Assembly (NCBI GenBank): GCA_937983065.1
Contig: CALKAL010000182.1
Location: 1-6,317 of the forward strand
Direction of reading: 5' to 3'
DNA length: 6,317 nt
Source: an uncultured Bacillaceae bacterium
GTDB taxonomy: Bacteria; Bacillota; Bacilli; Bacillales; Alkalibacillaceae
The stretch's first letter is position 1; every line of letters starts with the position of its first letter. Both the position numbers and the translations under genes were made by a program. Shown here piece after piece: positions 1 to 6,269 of this stretch. Below the pieces are notes generated by a model. It had not been told where the DNA came from and made no database searches. It saw nothing but the letters and a program-made list of their open reading frames with translations.

Positions 1-819
1 TTCCGTATCAAAATAAATTGACTGCTTTAACGGAAATTTTGACTGGTCAAAAACGATATGAACTCCTTTAGTCCAAACGATTTGCTTACCATTTTTAGAA
101 CCATCCATCTCCCTTACTTCATCGACCCAAGGACCTGTTGCATTAATAATTTTTTTAGCGTAAACTTCAATCGCCTTGTCACTTAATTGATCTTTAACGA
201 TTGCTCCGACGACTTTTCCTTCTTTATAAATGAAATCTTCAACCTTCGCATAGTTGACGGCATTCGTACCGAGCTCCACCGCTTTTTTCATCACTTCTAA
301 CGTTAAACGCGCATCATCCGTACGATATTCCACATAATAACCGCCACCTTTTAACCCGTCTTCTTTTAATAACGGCTCCTTCGTCAAAGTTTCGTCGCGA
401 TTTAACATCGACCGCCGTTCACTTTTTTTCACGTCGGCAAGAAAATCATACACGCGAAGACCAATCGAAGTTAACGTCTTCCCGAACGTTCCTCCTTTGT
501 AAAAAGGAAGCAGCATCCATTCAGGCGTGGTGACGTGTGGCCCATTTTCATAAACAATCGCCCGCTCTTTTCCCGTTTCCGAAACGACTTTAATGTCAAA
601 CTGCTTTAAATACCGCAGTCCTCCGTGTACGAGCTTCGTCGAGCGACTCGAAGTTCCCGCAGAAAAATCTTGCATTTCTACAAGAGCCGTTTTCATCCCT
701 CTCGTTGTGGCATCAAGAGCAATACCAGCTCCCGTAATGCCACCCCCAATAATTAAAATGTCATATTCTTGATTTTGTAACTCATTCAGAAACTCATCTC
801 TTTTTAGATTAGAAAACAT
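1..819 (-). CDS. glpD: Aerobic glycerol-3-phosphate dehydrogenase, N-terminal part (runs off window)
   Basis: FAD-dependent, membrane-associated enzyme that oxidises sn-glycerol-3-phosphate to dihydroxyacetone phosphate and passes electrons to the quinone pool; it is the entry of glycerol into glycolysis. I translated the minus strand from the ATG at 819-817 and the frame stays open for 273 codons to base 1, so the 3' half is outside the window (B. subtilis GlpD is about 555 residues). Visible signatures are the dinucleotide-binding GGGITGAG at residues 25-32, the GlpD hallmark GTSSRSTKLVHGGLRYL at 55-71, then HVTTPEWMLLPF, GGGYYVEYRTDDARLT and NATGPWVDE further on. The start is supported by AAAGGGAGG (836-828) with 8 nt spacing. 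Expression is probably controlled by the intrinsic terminator in its leader (841-893) through the adjacent GlpP. No frameshift is seen. Confidence 0.96.
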   Translation of the reverse strand, partial: MFSNLKRDEFLNELQNQEYDILIIGGGITGAGIALDATTRGMKTALVEMQDFSAGTSSRSTKLVHGGLRYLKQFDIKVVSETGKERAIVYENGPHVTTPEWMLLPFYKGGTFGKTLTSIGLRVYDFLADVKKSERRSMLNRDETLTKEPLLKEDGLKGGGYYVEYRTDDARLTLEVMKKAVELGTNAVNYAKVEDFIYKEGKVVGAIVKDQLSDKAIEVYAKKIINATGPWVDEVREMDGSKNGKQIVWTKGVHIVFDQSKFPLKQSIYFDTE

Positions 820-827
820 GTTTTATT

Positions 828-836
828 CCTCCCTTT
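828..836 (-). promoter_or_regulatory. Ribosome binding site of glpD
   Basis: Minus-strand AAAGGGAGG, 8 nt before the ATG at 819. It sits just downstream of the leader terminator T-run, so a terminated transcript would lack it and glpD translation depends on read-through. Confidence 0.85.
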
Positions 837-840
837 CGAT

Positions 841-893
841 AAAAAAGGCCATTAAGACGCTAGCACAACAAATGGATAGTGTCTTAATGGCCT
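841..893 (-). terminator. Leader terminator of glpD, probable GlpP antitermination target
   Basis: On the minus strand, AGGCCATTAAGAC (893-881) pairs perfectly with GTCTTAATGGCCT (858-846), giving a 13-bp stem. After one C/A mismatch, three more inner pairs (CTA with TAG) leave a 14-nt loop. The stem runs straight into TTTTTT (846-841). This is a textbook intrinsic terminator, and it lies between the glpD promoter and the glpD ribosome binding site, which begins only 4 nt after the T-run. In B. subtilis, the glpD leader carries such a terminator and GlpP with glycerol-3-phosphate allows read-through. The same mechanism is inferred here because glpP is next door. There is no T-run on the plus strand side, so the element acts only on glpD. 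Confidence 0.93.
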
Positions 894-935
894 CTCCTAT
901 GATCTCTCGCCATCCTATATATTCTTTTTATCTAT

Positions 936-964
936 ATTATGAATTCAAGACCTTACTGTAACAA
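936..964 (-). promoter_or_regulatory. Probable SigA promoter of glpD
   Basis: Minus-strand TTGTTA (964-959, 4/6 match to the -35 consensus), 17 nt spacer, CATAAT (941-936, 5/6 match to the -10 consensus). Initiation would be near 929, giving an untranslated leader of about 110 nt that contains the complete terminator hairpin. A second, weaker possibility is TTGAAT (949-944) with an A/T-rich -10 further downstream. Its -35 hexamer overlaps the -35 region of the divergent glpP promoter. Confidence 0.6.
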
Positions 965-985
965 AAAAATAAAATATGATATAAT
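957..985 (+). promoter_or_regulatory. Probable extended -10 promoter of glpP
   Basis: TGATATAAT at 977-985 is a perfect TGnTATAAT extended -10. The -35 region around 956-962 (TGTAAC or CTGTAA) is poor, as is common for extended -10 promoters. Initiation is expected near 992, about 30 nt ahead of the glpP start at 1023. This excludes the upstream in-frame ATG at 939 as a start for this transcript. Confidence 0.65.
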
Positions 986-1006
986 TCTCAACAATATGAC
1001 AAAACT

Positions 1007-1012
1007 GGAGGG
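1007..1012 (+). promoter_or_regulatory. Ribosome binding site that fixes the glpP start
   Basis: GGAGGG, preceded by CT, 10 nt ahead of the ATG at 1023. It lies downstream of the in-frame ATGs at 939 and 996, neither of which has a convincing SD sequence, so it decides the start in favour of 1023. Confidence 0.75.
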
Positions 1013-1022
1013 TACATCACTG

Positions 1023-1589
1023 ATGGATAAAATCGTCGACTTAGTTCAATCACAAGTCATCGCATCTGTAAAAAAAGAAAAGCATTTAGATAAAGCGATT
1101 CATTCTAACTCAAATATTGTCTTTTTACTTACAGGCGATTTAATGTCTACAAAAACTTATTTAGATAAATTAAAGGAACATCAAAAAATGACATTCGTCC
1201 ACATCGACTTTATCGATGGACTTGCTAATACGCGTAGCGCGATTAAATATATTGCTGAAGTTTGGAAACCTAAAGGGATAATTTCAACTAAAAGTAATTT
1301 AATTAAATTCGCTAAAGAAGAAGGTTTAATGACTGTTCAGCGTATCTTTTTAATCGACGGAAATGCGATGAACAAAGGAATCGAAATAGCTCATATGTGT
1401 AAACCAGACGCTATCGAAGTTTTACCTGGTATTATGCCGAATATTATCGATCGACTGACTAAGCTAACCCACCTACCGATTATAGCAGGCGGGCTAATTA
1501 GTTCAGAAAACGAAATCGAAAGCGGTTTGAAAGCTGGAGCCCTTGCTATTTCATCGGGTAACCCGAAATTTTGGAATTTAAACCTTTAA
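1023..1589 (+). CDS. glpP: Glycerol-3-phosphate responsive antiterminator GlpP
   Basis: Cytoplasmic RNA-binding regulator that, with glycerol-3-phosphate, permits read-through of leader terminators of glp genes such as glpD and glpFK. The protein is 188 residues from the ATG at 1023, close to the 192 or so of B. subtilis GlpP. The TIM-barrel-like family pattern is clear: HIDFIDGL at 60-67, GIISTKSN at 85-92, QRIFLID at 106-112, IEVLPGIMP at 131-139, IAGGLI at 154-159 and ALAISS at 173-178. The first 50 or so residues match B. subtilis GlpP poorly from memory. The frame is open from an ATG at 939, but that codon is upstream of the apparent promoter and has no SD. It is divergent from glpD and faces its leader terminator, and it ends tail to tail with the HAD gene, the two stop codons sharing bases 1586-1589. 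An alternative is a paralogue acting on other glp leaders outside the window. Confidence 0.92.
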   Translation: MDKIVDLVQSQVIASVKKEKHLDKAIHSNSNIVFLLTGDLMSTKTYLDKLKEHQKMTFVHIDFIDGLANTRSAIKYIAEVWKPKGIISTKSNLIKFAKEEGLMTVQRIFLIDGNAMNKGIEIAHMCKPDAIEVLPGIMPNIIDRLTKLTHLPIIAGGLISSENEIESGLKAGALAISSGNPKFWNLNL

Positions 1590-2368
1590 ATCGTTGCTAT
1601 CTCTTTAATGCTATTTAGCACATATTTCGGTTTATCTTCTGTATATTTTAACATATCCTCAGTCGTTATCCCAGTTAATACTAAAACCGACTGCAGGCCA
1701 CATTCATTACCCATACGAATATCTGTCTCTAACCGATCACCCACCATATAACAGCTTTCACGAGGCAGCTGTAATATATCTTCTACGATAAACTGTGCAG
1801 CCAGCGGGGAAGGTTTTCCTAAAATAAGCTCAACCTTCTCCCCCGTTGCACCTTCTATTGCACCGATTAGAGCCCCGCAATCTGGTATTTCACCACCTGG
1901 TACAGGACAAGTGCGATCAGGATTTGTCGCTAAAATAGTTGCTCCATTTCTCCACGCTTGAAACGCTTGATTTAACTTATCATAAGTAAACTCACGGTCC
2001 CAACCGATGACGACATAATTCGCTTCTTTTTCACTATCGGTTATTGTTATACCGACTTTTTCTAATTCTTCTACGAGAGGCTTTTCACCAATGACCATCA
2101 CTTGATCGTCTTTTTCAACCTCCGCGGCTAAGTATCGAGCCGTCAAAAAGTTAGAATTAACTACTTCATGACGGTCAACCTCTATCCCTAACCGCGTTAA
2201 TTTTTCAATGTAAGAGTCCGTTGTTTCAATCGATTTATTCGTCAAAAAAACAACTTTATCTCCTCTTTTTTTCAAACTATCGATCGCTTCTTTAGCGCCG
2301 TCAATTAAATGATTATCTAAATATACTGTTCCATCTAAATCGAAAATAAATCCCCTTTGAATTGTCAT
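1586..2368 (-). CDS. HAD-IIA family phosphatase (NagD/AraL/PGP-like)
   Basis: Predicted cytoplasmic Mg2+-dependent phosphatase of 260 residues, the usual length for this subfamily. Motif I is DLDGT with nucleophile D10 and acid/base D12; motif II is LTN with T43-N44; motif III is GKPS with K185; motif IV is GDRLETD with D211 and D216. The stretch of roughly 60-175 between motifs II and III is the C2a-type cap, which sets substrate choice. Relatives include E. coli NagD, B. subtilis AraL, and phosphoglycolate or glycerol-3-phosphate phosphatases (mammalian PGP, M. tuberculosis Rv1692), so the substrate cannot be read from sequence. It is the last gene of the ABC operon, 15 nt after the permease stop, which suggests it dephosphorylates the imported compound or a product of it. 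An in-frame TAG three codons upstream rules out a longer form. No terminator follows before the convergent glpP. Confidence 0.9.
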   Translation of the reverse strand: MTIQRGFIFDLDGTVYLDNHLIDGAKEAIDSLKKRGDKVVFLTNKSIETTDSYIEKLTRLGIEVDRHEVVNSNFLTARYLAAEVEKDDQVMVIGEKPLVEELEKVGITITDSEKEANYVVIGWDREFTYDKLNQAFQAWRNGATILATNPDRTCPVPGGEIPDCGALIGAIEGATGEKVELILGKPSPLAAQFIVEDILQLPRESCYMVGDRLETDIRMGNECGLQSVLVLTGITTEDMLKYTEDKPKYVLNSIKEIATI

Positions 2369-2376
2369 CTCCCCCT
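2369..2376 (-). promoter_or_regulatory. Unusually close ribosome binding site of the HAD gene
   Basis: Minus-strand AGGGGGAG abuts the ATG at 2368 with essentially no spacer. With the permease stop only 15 nt upstream, translation may rely on reinitiation by ribosomes finishing the permease. This is an inference from spacing only. Confidence 0.5.
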
Positions 2377-2383
2377 AGATGCC

Positions 2384-4078
2384 TTACGTTTTATCTCCAC
2401 CTGACAGTCGATTCGCGATAGCTTGTAAAATTAAAACAATCGCTACAAGTATGACTGACATGGCTGCTGCTGAATAATATTCTGCCCTTAGGACGTTTTG
2501 GAAGATTGCTAAACTCATTGGCGCCCAGCTTGCTGGAGCCATTAAAATCGAGATACTTGTCTCTTTAATTACTGTTACAAACACTAAGATTGAACCAGCT
2601 GCAATACCTGGAAGCAGTAACGGCCCAACTATTGTAACAGCAGCTGTTAATCGTGAAGCACCTAAGTTAACCGCTGCTTCTTCTATATCTTCTTTAATCG
2701 CCCGCATCGTACCAACCGTTGACCTTACCATATAAGGCAGTCGCCTAATACTATAGGCGATAACTAAAATAATCGCCGTACCTGTTAACTGCAATGGTGC
2801 CGTGTTAAATGCTTGAATTAACGCAATACCGAATGCAATACCCGGTACGATGAGCGGAATTGTCGTCATAAAATCTAATGTCGTTGAACGATGTCTCACA
2901 ACGAAGTACGACACAAAGGTAGCAACAATGACACTGACGATTAACGCCCCACCAGCTAAAATTAAACTGTTTTGAATATTCCCTAACGATGACGTGAATA
3001 TTTGCTTATAGTGATCCAACGTATACCCTGATGGTAATGGATCTCTTCCCCACGTTTTAGCAAAGGACTGTAAGATGACAGTACCCATCGTTAATAGTGG
3101 AATTAATACGACAAATCCAGAGAAAACTGTTAATGGAATTGTCAATGCTTTATTATCAATAAGCTTCACTTGCTTCGGTTTTCCAGAAAGCGTATCGTAA
3201 TTTCTTCCTTTAACTAAAAAGTTTTGTAACCAATAGACAAAGCCAGCGACCGCAATCATAATGACTGTTAAAATAGCCGCACCGCCCCAGTTAAAGAATC
3301 CAGAAATTTCACGGTAAGCATCAACAACAATTAAGTTCAAATCACTCGGCGCTAAAATAATCGGCGTACCAAAATCTGAGAAACTAACCGCAAAAATAAC
3401 AAGAGCCGTTGACAACATTCCCGGTAAAGCTAACGGAAACGTCACTGTTACAAAAGTAAGCCAGCTTTTTGAACCCATATTTCTTGAAGCTTCCTCTAAT
3501 GAAACATCGGTGACTCGAAAAGCTGCTACCATTGGCCACAATGCATACGGGAAGAAGAAGAAAATTTGTACAAGTGCAATCCCCGTCATTGAATACGGAT
3601 CAATAAGCATCCCTTCTCCACCTAATGCGTTATAAATGTAAGTGACCCAGCCTGCACGTCCGAACATAATGATAAATGCGAATGCCGAAATAAAAGTAGG
3701 CATAATTAACGGAATTGTAGATAGTGCACTAATCGTTCTCTTAAACGGCATTTTTGTTCGGGCGATACCATAGGCAATCGGTAAACAAATAATTAGTACC
3801 CAAATTGAAACGATAAACGATAAATATAAACTATTTAATAACCCTTGGAAATAATGCCCACGGGAAAAAATTGATTTAAAATTGTCTAACGTCGCGTTTT
3901 TAAACTGTTCAATCGTTAACTTCAATTGCTCTAAATTAACGAGGGAACCGAATAAGTTAACCGGTTCATTCGTAAAACTCACTAGAAAAACAGCGAGTAA
4001 CGGAAGAATTAAAAATAGTATAAAGAAGACATAAATCAAAAATTTAATGACACCTAAGCCTGAGATGCGTTGTTTCAT
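2384..4078 (-). CDS. ABC transporter permease, fused two-domain FbpB/PhnU-like type
   Basis: Inner-membrane channel of a binding-protein-dependent importer, 564 residues. Two homologous permease units are fused in one chain. I count about twelve hydrophobic segments, near residues 10-34, 81-105, 117-139, 163-186, 213-236, 262-285, 311-338, 369-393, 403-423, 432-451, 485-507 and 536-556. Each half carries the EAA loop that docks the ATPase: EEASRNMG at 195-202 and EEAAVNLG at 466-473, the latter followed by GPLLLPG. Such fused permeases are typical of the ferric (FbpB), hexose-phosphate (AfuB), thiamine (ThiP) and 2-aminoethylphosphonate importers. Its ATG overlaps the ATPase stop as ATGA, and its SD AAGGGTG (4093-4087) lies in the end of the ATPase gene, so translation is probably coupled. 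Database names such as iron permease would be by family only. Confidence 0.93.
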   Translation of the reverse strand: MKQRISGLGVIKFLIYVFFILFLILPLLAVFLVSFTNEPVNLFGSLVNLEQLKLTIEQFKNATLDNFKSIFSRGHYFQGLLNSLYLSFIVSIWVLIICLPIAYGIARTKMPFKRTISALSTIPLIMPTFISAFAFIIMFGRAGWVTYIYNALGGEGMLIDPYSMTGIALVQIFFFFPYALWPMVAAFRVTDVSLEEASRNMGSKSWLTFVTVTFPLALPGMLSTALVIFAVSFSDFGTPIILAPSDLNLIVVDAYREISGFFNWGGAAILTVIMIAVAGFVYWLQNFLVKGRNYDTLSGKPKQVKLIDNKALTIPLTVFSGFVVLIPLLTMGTVILQSFAKTWGRDPLPSGYTLDHYKQIFTSSLGNIQNSLILAGGALIVSVIVATFVSYFVVRHRSTTLDFMTTIPLIVPGIAFGIALIQAFNTAPLQLTGTAIILVIAYSIRRLPYMVRSTVGTMRAIKEDIEEAAVNLGASRLTAAVTIVGPLLLPGIAAGSILVFVTVIKETSISILMAPASWAPMSLAIFQNVLRAEYYSAAAMSVILVAIVLILQAIANRLSGGDKT

Positions 4079-5199
4079 ATGAGTAACACCCTTTCAGGCG
4101 ATACATCAAGTTTAATTTTTGATCCGTCTTTAATTATGCTATCACCAGATTCATACATCGTATCTACGACTAGTAACTGATCACCCATTTTAATGTCATA
4201 TCTAACCGTTGATCCGAGGTACGTCGCAAATTGTACAACACCTTCAAACGAATTATCTGTCTGAGCGTCATCACTTGTAATAACTTTTAAGTTTTCAGGA
4301 CGAATAATGACTTGAACTTCTTTTTTATCCGTTACAGTTGATGATTCAAGTATTTGATCATCACCAAACTTCACTTTCGTTAATCCGTTTTCTTCACCAA
4401 TAACAGTCGCAGGAATAATGTTTGACGTTCCAACGAAATCGGCAATAAACGGTGTTTCTGGATTACTGTAAAGATCTGTAGGTGTACCAATTTGTAAAAT
4501 TTCCCCATCTTTCATAACGGCAATTCTGTCAGCCATACTCATCGCTTCTTCTTGGTCATGCGTTACGAAGATTGTTGTAATTTTTAATTCTTGTTGAATC
4601 CGTCTAATCGTATTACGCATCGTATGACGTAATTTTAAATCTAAGTTAGATAATGGCTCGTCCATTAATAGAACTTCAGGCTCCATTACAAGGGCTCTTG
4701 CTAAAGCAACCCGCTGCTGCTGTCCACCAGAAAGTTCACTCGTTAATTTTTTAGCATGTTCAGTCAGCTCAACATACTCTAAAATATTCATTACTTTTTC
4801 TTCAATGTGCTTCGGATATTTTACTAGTTTACTATTTAACATTCTCGTATAAGTACCGATTTTCTTTAGCACATTACGCTGTCTTAATTCTTTAATATTT
4901 AAACTGTACGCCACATTATCAAACACATTCATATGTGGAAATAACGCATAACTTTGGAATACCATACCTGCATTTCGACGGTTCGGTGGTGTGTTCACGA
5001 CATCTTTTCCACCAATTTTAATCGTTCCACTTGTCGGTGATTCAAAACCTGCTATACATCGCATCGTCGTTGTTTTACCACAACCTGATGGACCTAAGAG
5101 AGCGAAAAACTCGCCCTCTTTAATGTCCAAGTTAATGTTACGAAGTACAGTTACATCATCAAAGTCTTTTCTAAGATTGTCTACTACTACTGACCCCAT
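4075..5199 (-). CDS. ABC transporter ATP-binding protein (PotA/FbpC/PhnT-like)
   Basis: Cytoplasmic motor ATPase of the importer, 374 residues from the ATG at 5199. All nucleotide-binding motifs are intact: Walker A GPSGCGKTT at 36-44, Q-loop Q82, signature LSGGQ at 156-160, Walker B VLLMDEP at 176-182, D-loop SNLD at 184-187 and switch H214. From about 258 to the end is a TOBE-type regulatory and dimerising domain, as in PotA, MalK and FbpC. The helical subdomain between NVAYSL and LSGGQ is roughly 22 residues longer than in E. coli PotA (from memory), with a basic stretch at about 104-132. A TTG three codons upstream also opens the frame but touches the SD directly; GAAGGAAG at 5216-5209 is well spaced for the ATG at 5199. 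It follows the binding-protein gene in the same operon and overlaps the permease start by 4 nt. Confidence 0.94.
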   Translation of the reverse strand: MGSVVVDNLRKDFDDVTVLRNINLDIKEGEFFALLGPSGCGKTTTMRCIAGFESPTSGTIKIGGKDVVNTPPNRRNAGMVFQSYALFPHMNVFDNVAYSLNIKELRQRNVLKKIGTYTRMLNSKLVKYPKHIEEKVMNILEYVELTEHAKKLTSELSGGQQQRVALARALVMEPEVLLMDEPLSNLDLKLRHTMRNTIRRIQQELKITTIFVTHDQEEAMSMADRIAVMKDGEILQIGTPTDLYSNPETPFIADFVGTSNIIPATVIGEENGLTKVKFGDDQILESSTVTDKKEVQVIIRPENLKVITSDDAQTDNSFEGVVQFATYLGSTVRYDIKMGDQLLVVDTMYESGDSIIKDGSKIKLDVSPERVLLI

Positions 5200-5208
5200 A
5201 AATATCAA

Positions 5209-5216
5209 CTTCCTTC
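5209..5216 (-). promoter_or_regulatory. Ribosome binding site that fixes the ATPase start
   Basis: Minus-strand GAAGGAAG, 9 nt before the ATG at 5199 and 3 nt after the binding-protein stop codon. It is directly followed by the competing in-frame TTG (5208-5206), which therefore cannot be the start. Confidence 0.75.
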
Positions 5217-5219
5217 ATA

Positions 5220-6269
5220 TTAGTTAATTTGACTTTGCCAGTCGTTACGGATTCGGTCATAGTTCTCGTTGACCCAATCAATATCTAAATCAATCGCATG
5301 TTCTCTAATCGTATCGATATTTAAAGGTGTTTTTGATTCAACATCAGGGTTGATTGGAATATGATACCAATCCGCTAAAATTTCTTGTGCTTCCTGGCTT
5401 AGCATGAATTCCATAAATTTCTTTCCACCTTCAGGGTTTGGCCCATCTGTTACTAATGACATTGGGTTAACTAAAATAGGTGTTTTATCAGGTACGACAA
5501 AGTCAACTGTTTCTCCTCTTGCTTGTTGCTCATAAGCCATGAAGTCAAATCCAATCGCAATATGCGCTTCACCCATAGCTACAGCTGTTGTTGGCGCTGA
5601 ACCTGAGTCAGGAATTGAGTTAGCATGATCCGCTAATGTTTTGAAATATTCCCAACCAGCTTCTTCACCATGTTGCATCATATAGCTAAGAACCATTAAT
5701 GTCGCAGTACCAGATGCAGCAGGGTTCGGGAATTGAATTTTTCCTTCCCACTTAGGATCTAATAATTCTTCCCAAGTTTTTGGTGCTTCGTCTTCTGACA
5801 CTAAATCTGTGTTATAAGCAAATCCTAAAACGAATAATTCAGCACCCGTATAATAACCATCCTCGTGCTTCATTTTAATACCATTTTCTACAACATCCCA
5901 ATCCTCAGCAGATTCTGGGATAAACTGTGTAATGATTCCACGATCTACGGCAGATTCAAAAGGTAAAATACCTCCACCACCGTACCAAACGTCAGCTTGC
6001 GGATTTCCTTGCTCAGCAATCATTTGGTTAACTAATACGTTTGTACCAGCATAATGAACATCAACTGCTTGTCCATGAATTTCTTCGTACTTAGCAGCAA
6101 GCTCATTCGTTAAATCTGGAGTTTCAGGTGAATAAAGAGTAATCGGATCGCCACCATTTCCTCCATCACTATCTCCACCATCAGAACTACCGCCACTATC
6201 ACCTGCACACGCAGCAAGTACTCCTGCCATTAATAAAAGTGTCACTAAAAATAATGAAAGCCTTTTCAT
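5220..6269 (-). CDS. ABC transporter substrate-binding lipoprotein (FbpA/AfuA/PhnS-like)
   Basis: Extracellular binding protein anchored to the outer face of the membrane, 349 residues, first gene of the importer operon. It has a lipoprotein signal peptide with a KR start, a hydrophobic core and lipobox LAAC at 18-21 (lipidated C21), then a Gly/Ser/Asp-rich linker to about residue 41. The mature part shows the family 1 solute-binding pattern: YAGTNVLVNQMIAE at 73-86, NPQADVWYGG at 89-98, TWEELLDPKWEGKIQFPNP at 165-183, DSGSAPTTAVAMGEAHIAIG at 221-240. At the place where ferric-binding FbpA carries two adjacent tyrosines, this protein reads F243-M244 by an ungapped eye alignment, so ferric iron is unlikely. 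The relatives that bind sugar phosphates or 2-aminoethylphosphonate are better models. The SD is AAGGGGGA (6282-6275), 5 nt before the ATG. The promoter was not identified and probably lies mostly beyond the right edge. Confidence 0.92.
   Translation of the reverse strand: MKRLSLFLVTLLLMAGVLAACAGDSGGSSDGGDSDGGNGGDPITLYSPETPDLTNELAAKYEEIHGQAVDVHYAGTNVLVNQMIAEQGNPQADVWYGGGGILPFESAVDRGIITQFIPESAEDWDVVENGIKMKHEDGYYTGAELFVLGFAYNTDLVSEDEAPKTWEELLDPKWEGKIQFPNPAASGTATLMVLSYMMQHGEEAGWEYFKTLADHANSIPDSGSAPTTAVAMGEAHIAIGFDFMAYEQQARGETVDFVVPDKTPILVNPMSLVTDGPNPEGGKKFMEFMLSQEAQEILADWYHIPINPDVESKTPLNIDTIREHAIDLDIDWVNENYDRIRNDWQSQIN

Noticed and set aside
884..913. Nine-codon leader peptide upstream of glpD (minus-strand ATG at 913, TAA ending at 884 inside the terminator 5' arm)
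   Set aside because: No SD precedes it and its sequence shows no regulatory codon run; GlpP antitermination already explains the leader. Probably chance.
956..970. Possible CcpA cre site in the glpP-glpD control region
   Set aside because: TGTAAC fits one half but the central CG and the second half of the consensus are missing.
939..1022. Upstream in-frame ATG for a 216-residue GlpP
   Set aside because: It is upstream of the extended -10 promoter (977-985), has no SD, and would add residues with no family counterpart. GGAGGG at 1007-1012 supports the ATG at 1023.
1608..1619. Palindrome TGCTATTTAGCA near the convergent gene ends, considered as a terminator
   Set aside because: Only five pairs with a two-base loop, A/T-rich and with no T-run; too weak to terminate.
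5200..5208. TTG start giving the ATPase three extra residues
   Set aside because: The SD GAAGGAAG (5216-5209) is directly adjacent, leaving no spacer for TTG, whereas the ATG at 5199 is spaced by 9 nt.
4991..5227. Plus-strand open frame of 78 codons
   Set aside because: It lies wholly opposite the Walker A region of the ATPase gene and the end of the binding-protein gene. No SD precedes it and its protein has no recognisable features; it is a shadow of the real genes.
6140..6210. Low-complexity DNA with repeated cca/tca-like triplets
   Set aside because: It encodes the Gly/Ser/Asp linker after the lipoprotein cysteine, which is ordinary for such proteins.
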